From assembly GCF_947499585.1 (NCBI RefSeq), contig NZ_CANMOO010000002.1, positions 806,001 to 870,000 on the forward strand: a DNA stretch of 64,000 bases. Direction: 5' to 3'. The DNA is from an uncultured Allomuricauda sp. (lineage in GTDB: Bacteria > Bacteroidota > Bacteroidia > Flavobacteriales > Flavobacteriaceae). Numbering within the stretch: position 1 is the stretch's first letter; the number at the start of each line of letters is the position of its first letter. Positions 35,873 through 44,773 of the stretch are shown one piece after another. Both the position numbers and the translations under genes were made by a program. The notes under the pieces are model-generated. The model was not told the origin of the DNA, did no database searches, and saw nothing but the letters and a program-made list of their open reading frames with translations.

Positions 35873-36388
35873 ATGAACTTGAATTTTCGTAGGTGTACAA
35901 ATTTGGATTTAGAAGTATTGGTTGATATTTCCAGAGAAACTTTTGTTGCTGCTTTTGAAGAAGCTAATGATCCGCAAGATTTTAAGAAATACATAGGTTT
36001 TGCCTTCAACAAAGAGAAGGTGCTATCAGAACTGGAAAATGAAAATTCTAGGTTTTACTTTGTGTTTGAGAAAGATGAATTGGTAGGGTATTTTAAGTTA
36101 AATGAAAACGAAGCACAAACAGACGTTAAAGATGAATTCTCTTTTGAATTGGAACGTATTTATGTGATAGGGACACATCAAGGTAAAAGAATAGGAGCAT
36201 GGATACTGCAACAAGTTTTGGAACTGACCAAAAAAGAAGGTAAGGATTATTTGTGGCTTGGAGTATGGGAGAAAAATACTGCTGCCATTAGATTTTATCA
36301 AAAACATGGCTTCAAAAAATTTGACACACACCCCTACTACATAGGAAAGGACAAGCAAACAGATTGGCTCCTTAGACTAGACCTTTAG
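35873..36388 (+). CDS. GNAT family N-acetyltransferase
   Basis: A 171-residue GNAT acetyltransferase. The acetyl-CoA motif A reads ELERIYVIGTHQGKRIGAWI (Q-x-x-x-x-G), and the end has the common KNTAAIRFYQKHGFKKFDTH pattern. The substrate is unknown; many relatives act on polyamines or amino acids. I use ATG 35873; ATG 35869 is out of frame. The last 12 bases overlap the 3' end of the small HTH gene on the other strand. Confidence 0.88.
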   Translation: MNLNFRRCTNLDLEVLVDISRETFVAAFEEANDPQDFKKYIGFAFNKEKVLSELENENSRFYFVFEKDELVGYFKLNENEAQTDVKDEFSFELERIYVIGTHQGKRIGAWILQQVLELTKKEGKDYLWLGVWEKNTAAIRFYQKHGFKKFDTHPYYIGKDKQTDWLLRLDL

Positions 36389-36697
36389 CAGACTATTCAG
36401 AAATAGAATGTCACCTTCAGCCTGTAACTTAAAGGCAATGGAATTTTCAAAAGCAGCATGAATTAATAGCGAAATTGCTTTGGCGTTGGCCTTGGTTAAG
36501 CTGTTAGTTCTATACACTACATCTCTGATAGTGGAAAAACTGATGTTACTTCTTATAGCAATATTGGCAAAATCGTTTTTTGAGACATTTCTACGCAGAA
36601 TTATGGAAAGGCTTTCACTGATTGGTTTCCCATAATCTTCATTCAAAAAAATGTTATCACTATTGATAACAAGGTCAAAATGTTTGATTGAACCCAT
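36377..36697 (-). CDS. Small HTH-like protein divergent from the S24 repressor
   Basis: A 106-residue protein. Residues about 40-85 (DFANIAIRSNISFSTIRDVV then SLTKANAKAISLLIHAAFE) look like a helix-turn-helix of the kind seen in small Bacteroidota regulators. The rest is unfamiliar. It is transcribed away from the S24 repressor with a 143-bp spacer that contains palindromes, which recalls a cro gene facing cI. That analogy is inference; it might instead be an anti-repressor. It overlaps the GNAT gene end by 12 nt. Confidence 0.6.
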   Translation of the reverse strand: MGSIKHFDLVINSDNIFLNEDYGKPISESLSIILRRNVSKNDFANIAIRSNISFSTIRDVVYRTNSLTKANAKAISLLIHAAFENSIAFKLQAEGDILFLNSLLKV

Positions 36698-36750
36698 AAC
36701 AATTGTATATGTACTTATTGATTAATGAATCATAGCCGAATTCAATTTTC

Positions 36751-36775
36751 TATATTTGATTGTAATTGAATTACA
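36751..36775 (+). promoter_or_regulatory. Promoter and operator of the S24 repressor gene
   Basis: TATATTTG at 36751-36758 is a full -7 element. Two bases later comes the perfect palindrome TGTAATTGAATTACA (36761-36775), placed over the expected transcription start, as an autoregulatory operator would be. Confidence 0.55.
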
Positions 36776-36811
36776 GAAATTGGGGTTTTTACTGCGTAAA
36801 ATAGTAAGTGC

Positions 36812-36824
36812 GTAATAATATTAC
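36812..36824. promoter_or_regulatory. Second palindromic operator candidate
   Basis: GTAATAATATTAC is a perfect 13-bp palindrome sharing the GTAAT/ATTAC half-sites with the 36761-36775 palindrome, 37 nt upstream of which the first lies. The shared half-site suggests one protein binds both. Confidence 0.5.
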
Positions 36825-36840
36825 ACAATATAGCAATAAT

Positions 36841-37548
36841 ATGTACATTATAAAGCAATTAAGGCGTAAAAAAAATATCAGCCAATCAGATTTGGCTACA
36901 GAGATTGGTGTTAGCCTTCGCACAATACAGCTTTATGAAAGAAAAGAGGCTAACATTCCAATTAAAAACCTCACCAAAATTGCAGAGTACTTTGAGAAGA
37001 GTATTGCAGAATTATATCTGCATGAGGTAAATGATTTAGAAGGGTCCTACGTGCAAAGGCAACCATTTACAAAACACGGAAGTGTCTTTTATCCTTTGGA
37101 ACATGGAAAATACCTGATTATGTCACCATTGGTGTTAATGGAACAACAAGGGAAATATATTGAAAACGCTACAGTAACTGATTTTGGAAAAAATGCATTT
37201 CAGGCCGGGTTCATCTTAGACTTTTTAGATGAAGAAGCACACATGGCTTTTGAAATTACTGGTGATTCTATGAATGATAATAGTATTGATGCCATTCCAA
37301 ACAAAGCAATTGTTTTGGGTTTAAGACTGAATATGGATTTGTTGGCCAAAGGGGAAGGTATGGTATTTAACAAACCTTATGTATTGGTTTGTAAGGATAG
37401 GATTATTTGTAAATGGGTTACGGGCTTTAACAGTGAAAAGAACACGATTTACTGTCAAAACCTAAATAAATCTCCGGAATATCAAGATTTTGAACTGCCT
37501 CTAAAAGATATTTTACAAGTCTTTAAAGTGATAAAAAAACAAGTATAA
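36841..37548 (+). CDS. XRE/S24 (CI- or LexA-like) self-cleaving repressor
   Basis: A 235-residue regulator, started at ATG 36841 so that it opens with the XRE helix-turn-helix (LRRKKNISQSDLATEIGVSL, residues 7-26, and RTIQLYERKE). The C-terminal half is an S24 peptidase domain: putative cleavage site Ala122-Gly123 (AFQAGF), nucleophile Ser143 in EITGDSMND and general base Lys191 in IICKWV. Such proteins repress until RecA filaments trigger self-cleavage. No prophage genes are adjacent, so it may be a domesticated repressor. The nearby palindromes are its likely operators. Confidence 0.85.
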   Translation: MYIIKQLRRKKNISQSDLATEIGVSLRTIQLYERKEANIPIKNLTKIAEYFEKSIAELYLHEVNDLEGSYVQRQPFTKHGSVFYPLEHGKYLIMSPLVLMEQQGKYIENATVTDFGKNAFQAGFILDFLDEEAHMAFEITGDSMNDNSIDAIPNKAIVLGLRLNMDLLAKGEGMVFNKPYVLVCKDRIICKWVTGFNSEKNTIYCQNLNKSPEYQDFELPLKDILQVFKVIKKQV

Positions 37549-37577
37549 CTATTGGACAATAGAAGAGGTGGACCTGT

Positions 37578-38723
37578 TTAAATTCGATTTAAAATTTCTG
37601 CCGCTTGGTCTAGAACATCATTGGTCTTTGCAAAGCAAAAACGAAGTTGCTTGTTATCAAGATTATTCAAATTAAATACTGAAACTGGAATACTTGCCAA
37701 TTTATAGTCTTTGATCAACCTTTCTGCAAATTTAGTGTCCCCTTCGTTGGTAATATCAGAATAGTCCAATATTTGAAAGTAGGTTCCGGATGAGGGAATC
37801 ATTTTAAAACGGGAACTACGGATAGCATTTAAAAAATAATCTCGCTTTTCCTGATAGAACAGACCAAGGTTTAGATAATGTTCTGGGATTTCCAAGTATT
37901 TGGCCAAAGCTTCTTGCGTTGGATGGTTTACACAGAACACATTAAATTGATGCACTTTTTGAAACTCGTTCATCAAAGCTTTTGGAGCAACACAATACCC
38001 AATTTTCCAGCCGGTAACATGAAAGGTTTTTCCAAAAGAAGAGCAAATAAAACTTCTGGATGCCAAGTCTGGATATTTAGCAACGCTCTCATGTTGTTTT
38101 CCGTCAAATACAATGTGCTCATATACTTCATCGCTCAGCAAAATAATATTGGTGTCCTTGAGAATTTCTTGGAGCTGGAGCATATCATTTTTGGACCAGA
38201 TGGTTCCTGCAGGGTTGTGGGGTGTGTTTATGATTACCATTTTGGTTTTAGAGGTGATGGCAGATTTAAACGTATCCCAGTTTAACTTATAATCGAGACC
38301 CTCCATCTGAATGGGAACTGTTTTGCCTCCAAAAAGCTCAATGGCCGGTTCATAACAATCATAAGCAGGCTTTAAAACAATGACCTCATCACCTGGCCTT
38401 ACAAAAGCGGATATGGCGGTAAAAATAGCTTGTGTAGCGCCAGAAGTAACTGTTATTTCTGACTCAGGGTGATATGTTTTTCCATATAGCGCGGCAATTT
38501 TCTCAGAAATAATATTGCGCAAAGAAAATGAGCCTTGCATGGGGGCGTATTGGTTATAACCACTTTTTAAAGCATCGTCTACCAACTGCAAAAGTTTGGG
38601 GTCAGCACCAAAATTTGGAAATCCTTGAGATAGGTTTACAGCATTGTACTCGTTTGCCAGTTTACCAATAGCGGTAAATATGTTTGTACCTACATTGGGT
38701 AATTTTGAATCGATATGCGTCAT
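37578..38723 (-). CDS. Class I/II PLP aminotransferase (methionine aminotransferase-like)
   Basis: A 381-residue fold-type I aminotransferase. The N-terminal NLSQGFPNFGADPKLL, the NTPHNPAGTIW segment, the DEVYEHIVFDG region and the PLP-lysine motif SSFGKTFHVTGWKIGY are all present. The sequence pattern is closest to YbdL/kynurenine-oxoglutarate-type enzymes that use methionine or aromatic amino acids. I use ATG 38723 (MTHIDSKLPNVG), which leaves 2 nt to the upstream Vsr-like gene, so the two are probably co-transcribed. Confidence 0.9.
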   Translation of the reverse strand: MTHIDSKLPNVGTNIFTAIGKLANEYNAVNLSQGFPNFGADPKLLQLVDDALKSGYNQYAPMQGSFSLRNIISEKIAALYGKTYHPESEITVTSGATQAIFTAISAFVRPGDEVIVLKPAYDCYEPAIELFGGKTVPIQMEGLDYKLNWDTFKSAITSKTKMVIINTPHNPAGTIWSKNDMLQLQEILKDTNIILLSDEVYEHIVFDGKQHESVAKYPDLASRSFICSSFGKTFHVTGWKIGYCVAPKALMNEFQKVHQFNVFCVNHPTQEALAKYLEIPEHYLNLGLFYQEKRDYFLNAIRSSRFKMIPSSGTYFQILDYSDITNEGDTKFAERLIKDYKLASIPVSVFNLNNLDNKQLRFCFAKTNDVLDQAAEILNRI

Positions 38724-38725
38724 TC

Positions 38726-39196
38726 TTAATGATCTTTTCTTAGTGATGTTATTACCTTTTGTAAACAAGTATCGAGATTCTTTTTTATATCAGTTTCCCA
38801 AAATCGAAAAATAGTATAACCAAGATTTTCCAAAGCGGCATTAACTTCTTTGTCTCGTTGAATGTTGCGTTCAATTTTTGGAATCCAGAATTCGCGATTG
38901 GTTTTTATTTTGTCTTTTCGTTCTTGCCAATTATAACCATGCCAGAATTCTCCATCTATAAAAATAATCGTCTTGTATCTATTTAAAACGATGTCCGGTT
39001 TCCCAATTAACTTTTTGTAATTAATGCGATAACGATATCCGGCCGCCCACAATGCCTTTCTAAACGCAAGCTCTGGCTTGGTATTCTTGCCTCGTATCTT
39101 CCCCATTATCTTGGAACGTTCTGGGGTCGTGTAGAATCCAGCTTCCTCATTAAAACGAGGAACTTTGATACGCTCTTCTGGATACTTTTCAGTCAT
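38726..39196 (-). CDS. Vsr-type DNA mismatch endonuclease, orphan
   Basis: A 156-residue Vsr family nuclease. It has the family opening RSKIMGKIRGKNTKPELAF, the core GKPDIVLNRYKTIIFIDGEF with predicted catalytic Asp68, and WHGYNW. The cysteine positions that hold structural zinc in E. coli Vsr are replaced (for example Glu83 and Tyr88), and no Dcm-like cytosine methyltransferase is present nearby. It may repair T-G mismatches after cytosine deamination or act as an unrelated PD-(D/E)XK nuclease. It sits just upstream of the aminotransferase on the same strand. Confidence 0.8.
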   Translation of the reverse strand: MTEKYPEERIKVPRFNEEAGFYTTPERSKIMGKIRGKNTKPELAFRKALWAAGYRYRINYKKLIGKPDIVLNRYKTIIFIDGEFWHGYNWQERKDKIKTNREFWIPKIERNIQRDKEVNAALENLGYTIFRFWETDIKKNLDTCLQKVITSLRKDH

Positions 39197-39208
39197 ATAT
39201 CAATATAA

Positions 39209-39240
39209 CAAAAAACCCAAACTCTCTTAAGAATTTGGGT
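39209..39240 (-). terminator. Terminator of the sdhCAB operon
   Basis: ACCCAAA and TTTGGGT (39215-39221 and 39234-39240) pair, followed on the minus strand by a T run, between sdhB and the Vsr gene. Confidence 0.75.
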
Positions 39241-39265
39241 CATGCTATTTAAGAATCAAGAAACT

Positions 39266-40012
39266 TTATCCTTTTATGCTCGCTGAAAAATACTCACGAT
39301 TCATACGTGCAATATTCTCTAGTGAAATACCTTTTGGGCATTCAATTTCGCAAGCTCCAGTATTGGTGCAGTTTCCAAAACCTTCCAAATCCATCTGGCG
39401 GACCATATTCTGAACACGATCAACTGCTTCAACCTGACCCTGTGGTAATAATGCAAACTGAGAAACTTTTGCAGATGTGAACAACATGGCACTTGCATTT
39501 TTGCAAGCGGCAACACAAGCTCCACAACCAATACAAGTTGCGGCGTCCATAGCTGTATCCGCTATATGTTTTTTAATGGGAATTGCGTTGGCATCCACCG
39601 GTCTTCCCGAAGTATTTACCGAAATGTAACCTCCAGCTTGTTGAATTCTATCAAAAGCGGTGCGATCAACAATAAGGTCTTTGATAACGGGAAAGGCCTT
39701 TGCCCTCCACGGTTCAATTACAATTTCATCACCATCATTAAAGCTGCGCATATGTAATTGGCATACCGTAATCATAGTATCTGGACCATGAGGCCTTCCG
39801 TTTATTTGTAATGAACACGTACCGCAAATACCTTCACGGCAATCATGATCAAATTCAATGGGTTCCTCTCCTTTGGAAATCAACTCTTCATTTAAAATGT
39901 CCAACATTTCTAAAAAGGACATATCACTTTCCACACCGTCCAAGGTATAGTCAACCATTTGACCCTTAGTAGAAGCATCTTTTTGTCTCCAAATCTTTAA
40001 GTATAATTTCAT
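39266..40012 (-). CDS. sdhB: Succinate dehydrogenase/fumarate reductase iron-sulfur subunit
   Basis: A 248-residue subunit of respiratory complex II. The plant-type ferredoxin part has [20 protein letters not shown] for the [2Fe-2S] cluster, and the C-terminal helical domain has [11 protein letters not shown] and [12 protein letters not shown] for the [4Fe-4S] and [3Fe-4S] clusters. It passes electrons from the flavin of SdhA to the membrane subunit. It is the last gene of the sdhCAB operon, five nt after sdhA. Confidence 0.96.
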   Translation of the reverse strand: MKLYLKIWRQKDASTKGQMVDYTLDGVESDMSFLEMLDILNEELISKGEEPIEFDHDCREGICGTCSLQINGRPHGPDTMITVCQLHMRSFNDGDEIVIEPWRAKAFPVIKDLIVDRTAFDRIQQAGGYISVNTSGRPVDANAIPIKKHIADTAMDAATCIGCGACVAACKNASAMLFTSAKVSQFALLPQGQVEAVDRVQNMVRQMDLEGFGNCTNTGACEIECPKGISLENIARMNREYFSASIKG

Positions 40013-40017
40013 AGCTT

Positions 40018-42021
40018 TTATTTGTAAGAACGTGTTTTTAGTTTGATGTTTTCATAAACCAAATCTTCTTTGTGGAGTTTTGCTGCGCTTGGCTCTCCCT
40101 TATATTCCCAAGCAGAGACAAATTTGAAGTTTTCATCATCCCTTAATGCTTCTCCCTCTGGAGTTTGATATTCTTCTCTAAAGTGTCCGCCACAAGACTC
40201 GTTACGCTCTAGGGCATCTTTCGCAAAAAGTTCTCCTAACTCCAAGAAATCAGCAACCCTTCCCGCTTTTTCAAGCTCTTGGTTTTTACTATCTAGACTA
40301 CCGGGAATTTTCACATTTTCCCAGAAATCTTTCCGTAAATCAGCAATCTCTTTTATTGCCTCTTTCAAATCTTTTTCATTACGGGACATTCCACATTTGT
40401 TCCACATGATTTTACCCAATTTCTTGTGGTAATAATCCACAGAATGGATTCCTGTGCCAGACATAAGCTTTTCCATACGATCCTTTACATCTTTTTCAGC
40501 AGCGTCAAACTCTGGAGAATCTGTAGGAATGGCTCCTGTTCTAATATCATCGGATAAATAATCTCCAATGGTATATGGCAACACAAAGTAACCATCTGCC
40601 AAGCCCTGCATTAAAGCAGAAGCACCTAAACGGTTGGCACCATGATCACTAAAATTGGCCTCACCGGCAGCATAGCAACCAGGAATTGTAGTTTGAAGGT
40701 TATAATCTACCCAAAGCCCACCCATGGTATAGTGTACCGCTGGATAAATCATCATAGGAGTTTTGTACGGGTTAGCATCCACTATTTTCTCATACATCTG
40801 AAAAAGGTTACCATACTTGGCTTCAACGACTTTCTCTCCTAGTTCTCGAATAGTATTGTTATCTGGGTCTTTCATCCCAGAGGTCAGTGCTTTCTCTTTT
40901 CCATAACGCATAATTGCCGAAGCAAAATCAAGGAAAACAGCTTCTCCGGTTTTATTTACACCAAAGCCAGCATCACAGCGTTCTTTTGCCGCTCTGGAGG
41001 CAACATCTCGTGGCACCAAGTTTCCAAAAGCAGGATAACGTCTTTCCAAGTAATAATCCCGTTCTTCCTCACTTAATTGGACAGGTTTTAATTTACCTTC
41101 TCTAATTGCTATAGCGTCTTCTTTTCTTTTAGGCACCCAAATACGACCATCATTTCGCAAGGACTCTGACATCAATGTTAGTTTGGATTGATGATCTCCT
41201 GAAACAGGAATGCATGTTGGGTGAATTTGGGTAAAACATGGATTGGCAAAGAAAGCACCTCTTCGATGTGCCCGCCAAGCCGCCATTACATTGGCACCCA
41301 TAGCATAGGTGGAGAGGAAGAATAGATTTCCGTAACCCCCTGTTGCTAAAACCACGGCATGGGCCGAATGTCTTTCAATTTCTCCTGTGACCAAGTTTCT
41401 TGCAATGATTCCCCGTGCTTTCCCATCAACCAAAACCAAATCCAACATCTCATGACGTGTATAGGATTTTATTTTACCTCTATGAATTTGTCTGTTCATG
41501 GCGCCATAGGCACCCAAAAGCAATTGTTGCCCTGTTTGGCCCTTAGCGTAGAAGGTTCTAGAAACCAAAACCCCACCAAAAGAACGGTTGTCCAGTAGAC
41601 CGCCATATTCACGGGCAAAAGGAACCCCTTGCGCAACACATTGGTCAATAATATTGGAAGAAACCTCAGCCAAACGATATACATTGGATTCACGGGAACG
41701 ATAATCCCCACCCTTTACGGTATCATAAAACAAGCGGTAGACACTGTCACCATCGCCTTGATAATTTTTAGCTGCATTTACACCTCCTTGAGCCGCAATG
41801 GAATGTGCTCTTCTTGGTGAATCTTGATAGCAAAAGGTTTTTACATTATATCCCAATTCTGCTAAAGTGGCTGCCGCAGAACCTCCTGCCAGACCTGTTC
41901 CAACAATGATAATATCAATATTACGTTTGTTTGCAGGGTTAACAAGGTCAATTTCATTTTTATGTTTGGTCCACTTATCGGCCAATGGCCCTTGTGGTTC
42001 TTTAGAATCCAATATGCCCAT
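40018..42021 (-). CDS. sdhA: Succinate dehydrogenase/fumarate reductase flavoprotein subunit
   Basis: A 667-residue catalytic subunit. The FAD dinucleotide-binding motif [19 protein letters not shown] is near the N-terminus, the covalent-FAD region has [13 protein letters not shown], and the HTGG-like and HMGG segments ([27 protein letters not shown]) form the active site. The length is typical of the Bacteroidota epsilon-type enzyme, longer than E. coli SdhA. It can oxidise succinate or reduce fumarate depending on the quinone used. Confidence 0.97.
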   Translation of the reverse strand: MGILDSKEPQGPLADKWTKHKNEIDLVNPANKRNIDIIIVGTGLAGGSAAATLAELGYNVKTFCYQDSPRRAHSIAAQGGVNAAKNYQGDGDSVYRLFYDTVKGGDYRSRESNVYRLAEVSSNIIDQCVAQGVPFAREYGGLLDNRSFGGVLVSRTFYAKGQTGQQLLLGAYGAMNRQIHRGKIKSYTRHEMLDLVLVDGKARGIIARNLVTGEIERHSAHAVVLATGGYGNLFFLSTYAMGANVMAAWRAHRRGAFFANPCFTQIHPTCIPVSGDHQSKLTLMSESLRNDGRIWVPKRKEDAIAIREGKLKPVQLSEEERDYYLERRYPAFGNLVPRDVASRAAKERCDAGFGVNKTGEAVFLDFASAIMRYGKEKALTSGMKDPDNNTIRELGEKVVEAKYGNLFQMYEKIVDANPYKTPMMIYPAVHYTMGGLWVDYNLQTTIPGCYAAGEANFSDHGANRLGASALMQGLADGYFVLPYTIGDYLSDDIRTGAIPTDSPEFDAAEKDVKDRMEKLMSGTGIHSVDYYHKKLGKIMWNKCGMSRNEKDLKEAIKEIADLRKDFWENVKIPGSLDSKNQELEKAGRVADFLELGELFAKDALERNESCGGHFREEYQTPEGEALRDDENFKFVSAWEYKGEPSAAKLHKEDLVYENIKLKTRSYK

Positions 42022-42023
42022 AA

Positions 42024-42692
42024 TTAATGTGTTATTGGGTTAAGGTGGTGATAAAGGGCAATGAATGCAAAGCCCAAAGGAATTACCACTGAAAATATTT
42101 TAGCGAATGCTTTTATGGCTGGGGTGTATTTATTATTAACCCCCATGGTCTGAAACGAAGATGAAAAGCCGTGCCATAGGTGTAGTGTCAATAAAATAAA
42201 GGATACTATATAAATAATAGTTCTCCAAAAAGGGGCAAACTTTTCTACGGTTTCGGCATGATAACGAGAAGGGTCTTGTGGCAAGAATTCCACATATTTA
42301 TATGTCATTTCATGCACCCAGAAGTCATAAAAGTGGAGTCCTAAGAAAGCCAATACGACCAATCCTGAATAAATCATGTTTCTAGATACCCAAGGAGCAT
42401 TAGCGCTTCCTTTGTACTTCACATAGTTGATGCCTCTTGCTTTTTTATTCTGAATTTCTAGAACAAAACCCATAACAAAATGAATAATTACACCGGCAAT
42501 TAAAACCGGTTGTAGAACAAATTGTACTAGTGGGTTATACCCCATAAAGTGGGACCAAGAGTTAAAGGTTTCTGGGTCTATGACCGAGGTGATGTTGATG
42601 ACGAAGTGTTGTGTAAGAAAAAATACAAGAAAAAGACCCGAAAGTGCCATCACTACTTTACGGGCAATCGAAGATTTTATCAATCCACTCAT
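42024..42692 (-). CDS. sdhC: Succinate dehydrogenase cytochrome b subunit
   Basis: A 222-residue membrane anchor with five helices in the style of type B complex II, a single polypeptide replacing SdhC and SdhD. Histidines in QHFVINI, GLHFYDF, LHLWHGF and YHHLN are positioned to ligate the two hemes. The family is the succinate dehydrogenase cytochrome b558 type. A TAAATTTG promoter lies directly upstream. Confidence 0.93.
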   Translation of the reverse strand: MSGLIKSSIARKVVMALSGLFLVFFLTQHFVINITSVIDPETFNSWSHFMGYNPLVQFVLQPVLIAGVIIHFVMGFVLEIQNKKARGINYVKYKGSANAPWVSRNMIYSGLVVLAFLGLHFYDFWVHEMTYKYVEFLPQDPSRYHAETVEKFAPFWRTIIYIVSFILLTLHLWHGFSSSFQTMGVNNKYTPAIKAFAKIFSVVIPLGFAFIALYHHLNPITH

Positions 42693-42710
42693 TAGTGCTG
42701 GTTTTACTTA

Positions 42711-42741
42711 CAAATTTACGGCACAAGTAAGTTTTTAACAA
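42711..42741 (-). promoter_or_regulatory. Promoter of the sdhCAB operon
   Basis: On the minus strand, TTG (42741-42739), a 20-nt spacer and TAAATTTG (42718-42711) fit the flavobacterial consensus well. Transcription would start about 13 nt before the sdhC ATG. Confidence 0.65.
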
Positions 42742-42845
42742 GCTTTGAATATTTTAAAAGGCACTATTTAGAATGAATATAGAATGAAAGGGTGTTTGTT
42801 GAACTAAGTAAAGGATTTATGTTGAAAATTGGAATATTAATTTAA

Positions 42846-42868
42846 CAAAAAGCCCCAGAACTGGGGCT
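42846..42868 (-). terminator. Terminator in the sdhC-collagen gene gap
   Basis: AGCCCC and GGGGCT (42851-42856 and 42863-42868) form the stem, followed on the minus strand by five T. It ends the decayed region at 42870-43080, since the collagen-like gene has its own terminator. Confidence 0.75.
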
Positions 42869-42875
42869 AGAAACA

Positions 42876-43053
42876 AAATGCACACAGAAACTGCCAAACT
42901 AATCCCAACCTAAGTAGAAGTAACCTCTTAAACTTTCAGAGTCGGGATCAATACTTTACATACTCAAGTCCTTCAAATCTAGTTCTCTTCAATGGAGAAG
43001 GTTACAAAAAGCTCATATGTATAATGTCCAATTGGCCGATCATAGTGCATTCC
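42876..43053 (-). pseudogene. Decayed coding remnant
   Basis: Minus-strand reading shows peptide-like pieces in three frames that would join into one C-terminal region if two frameshifts were repaired: MHYDRPIGHYTYELFVTFSI first, then TRFEGLEYVKY, then DPDSESLRGYFYLGWD. No intact start or frame is present, and I do not recognise the family. The 436-bp gap holds otherwise only two terminators and the sdh promoter. Confidence 0.3.
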
Positions 43054-43083
43054 CTTGCTTAATTCCTCTCAGAGATGGTTGGA

Positions 43084-43120
43084 ATAAAAAAGAAGTTCCC
43101 TTGCCCTTTAGCAAGGGAAC
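43084..43120 (-). terminator. Terminator of the collagen-like gene
   Basis: GTTCCCTTGC (43095-43104) pairs perfectly with GCAAGGGAAC (43111-43120) around a six-base loop; on the minus strand a T-rich tract follows. It lies 9 nt after the stop at 43129. Confidence 0.9.
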
Positions 43121-43128
43121 CATATGGG

Positions 43129-43776
43129 CTATTTTATACCAAAATGATCTGTAATTTCTTCATAAGACATTTTAGTATAATCCACGGCCCCACCTTTAGA
43201 ACCCAGACCACCACCTGCACCTGGACCACCTGCAGGGTTTCCTCCAGGAATTATAATGTATCTGTACTCACCAAGGAATGGGGTGCCAACACTTTCACCT
43301 TCCTCGTTGGCAACTACTACAATATCTAATTGTTCGGCTTGTTCGACTCTGAAATAATGAGATTGTTGTAATGATGCTCCAAAAACAATGGGAAGAGCAA
43401 AAACATCCGTGTCGTTGGTTACCGGAGCAGGATTTGATCTTCCAAAAACCAAAACCACGCCTTGATTGATTATATCATCAGTTAAAAGAGGCACATCAAT
43501 GGAAAAAGAAGCTGAGGTCGTTACAATATCATTAGCAAATTCTGAATCAATCCAACCTGAATAGATTACATTGGCAGTACCTGTCTCTCCCTGGTCACCT
43601 TGTTCTCCGTCAGCACCATCTGCGCCGTCAGTACCATCTGCACCTGCTGTTCCTTGTTCTCCTTGTGGCCCTGATGGTCCCGCAGGTCCTGTTGCACCAT
43701 CTTCTGAAGAACATGATACGATTAACAATCCAAGCACTGCCAAATGGATTAGAATTCTGATTTTTCTTGTTTTCAT
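43129..43776 (-). CDS. Collagen-like repeat lipoprotein
   Basis: A 215-residue lipoprotein. I start at ATG 43776 (MKTRKIRI), since MFI just upstream adds nothing to the signal peptide. The lipobox is LLIVSCSSEDG. It is followed by 14 uninterrupted Gly-X-Y triplets (from GATGPAGPSGPQGEQG to GETGTA), enough for a short collagen triple helix. A beta-rich domain of about 100 residues follows, then a Gly-Pro-rich segment (GGNPAGGPGAGGGLGSKGGA) before the C-terminus. Such proteins are often surface-exposed; no function is established. Confidence 0.85.
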   Translation of the reverse strand: MKTRKIRILIHLAVLGLLIVSCSSEDGATGPAGPSGPQGEQGTAGADGTDGADGADGEQGDQGETGTANVIYSGWIDSEFANDIVTTSASFSIDVPLLTDDIINQGVVLVFGRSNPAPVTNDTDVFALPIVFGASLQQSHYFRVEQAEQLDIVVVANEEGESVGTPFLGEYRYIIIPGGNPAGGPGAGGGLGSKGGAVDYTKMSYEEITDHFGIK

Positions 43777-44026
43777 AATAAACATTTATTGTTAAGTCAT
43801 CTAATTTAAAAGGGGTCAGAAACAGAAACTTAGACGAGTATGATGGTATGTGTCAACCAATTTATTTGTGCGTACTTTTATTGTATAATCAGTGCATATA
43901 ACGATTTAGAACCTCATTCTGCAGCTTGTAGGTATAAGCGACCATTTGTACATCAATTTTGGCCATTGATAACAATACCGAATCAAATGAGTGTAACAGC
44001 ATGTATTTTGAATCAAAATCTATGAT

Positions 44027-44767
44027 ATGATGAGAGCAATCGTAGTGGATGATGAAATTGCTGCAATTAATAGCCTTACTTGGGAGTTGCGCAAATTTTC
44101 AGACACCATAACCGTTGTTGAAACATTCACCTCAGCGAAAGAAGCCCTTTCAGGAATTAATTACCTAAAACCAGACTGTGTTTTTTTGGATATTGAAATG
44201 CCAGAGATGAACGGGTTTGCCTTACTACAGAAATTGGATTATCGCAATTTTGCTGTGGTGATCACCACAGCATACAATCAATATGCTATTCAGGCCATAA
44301 AAGAAAGCGCATTGGATTATTTGCTAAAACCTATAGATGGTGATGAGATTAAAGCGGTGGTTGAAAAGTTGAAGAAAACAAATGACGCCGATAATTTTCA
44401 AGTTCATTTTCAGGAAACAATTGATGCGCTTTCCAAAGCAAGTGCGCCTCAAATGTTACAGATTCCCGTTAATGGCAAGATTCTATTTATCCGAGCAAAT
44501 GACATTATATATTGCGAGTCTGATGGCAATTATTCAAAAATATACCTTGAATCCTCAGAAAACCTATATGTCTCTAAAAAACTCAAAGAGTTGGAAGATA
44601 TGTTGATGGGTTCAACCTTTTTCAGGGTACACAATTCTTATATAATACACACATTAAAAGTTACGGAATACCTTAGAACAGAAAATTATGTTGTACTCTC
44701 AAACAAGAAAAAAATACCGGTATCCCGACTTAAGAAGGAAGCCTTTCTGAATAAAATGTCACTTTAA
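44027..44767 (+). CDS. LytTR family response regulator
   Basis: A 246-residue two-component regulator: receiver domain (1-120) with phosphoacceptor Asp55 in CVFLDIEMPEMNG and Lys in LLKPIDGDE, and a LytTR DNA-binding domain (about 145-244, with FLRVHNSYII-type FFRVHNSYIIHTLKVTEYL). The kinase gene follows after 6 nt. In Bacteroidota such pairs act on a few neighbouring or distant genes, unknown here. The first of two adjacent ATG codons is used. Confidence 0.93.
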   Translation: MMRAIVVDDEIAAINSLTWELRKFSDTITVVETFTSAKEALSGINYLKPDCVFLDIEMPEMNGFALLQKLDYRNFAVVITTAYNQYAIQAIKESALDYLLKPIDGDEIKAVVEKLKKTNDADNFQVHFQETIDALSKASAPQMLQIPVNGKILFIRANDIIYCESDGNYSKIYLESSENLYVSKKLKELEDMLMGSTFFRVHNSYIIHTLKVTEYLRTENYVVLSNKKKIPVSRLKKEAFLNKMSL

Positions 44768-44773
44768 AACATC

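Noticed and set aside
36653-36670. GTTATCACTATTGATAAC palindrome within the small HTH gene
   Set aside because: It lies inside coding sequence with a different half-site from the spacer palindromes, so it was not counted as an operator.
36377-37548. Prophage remnant
   Set aside because: No integrase, terminase, portal or tail genes occur nearby; only the two regulators are present.
43840-44025. 61-codon plus-strand frame before the LytTR regulator
   Set aside because: Biased composition with many Cys, no upstream promoter fit and no repeat of protein-like pattern; taken as leader sequence.
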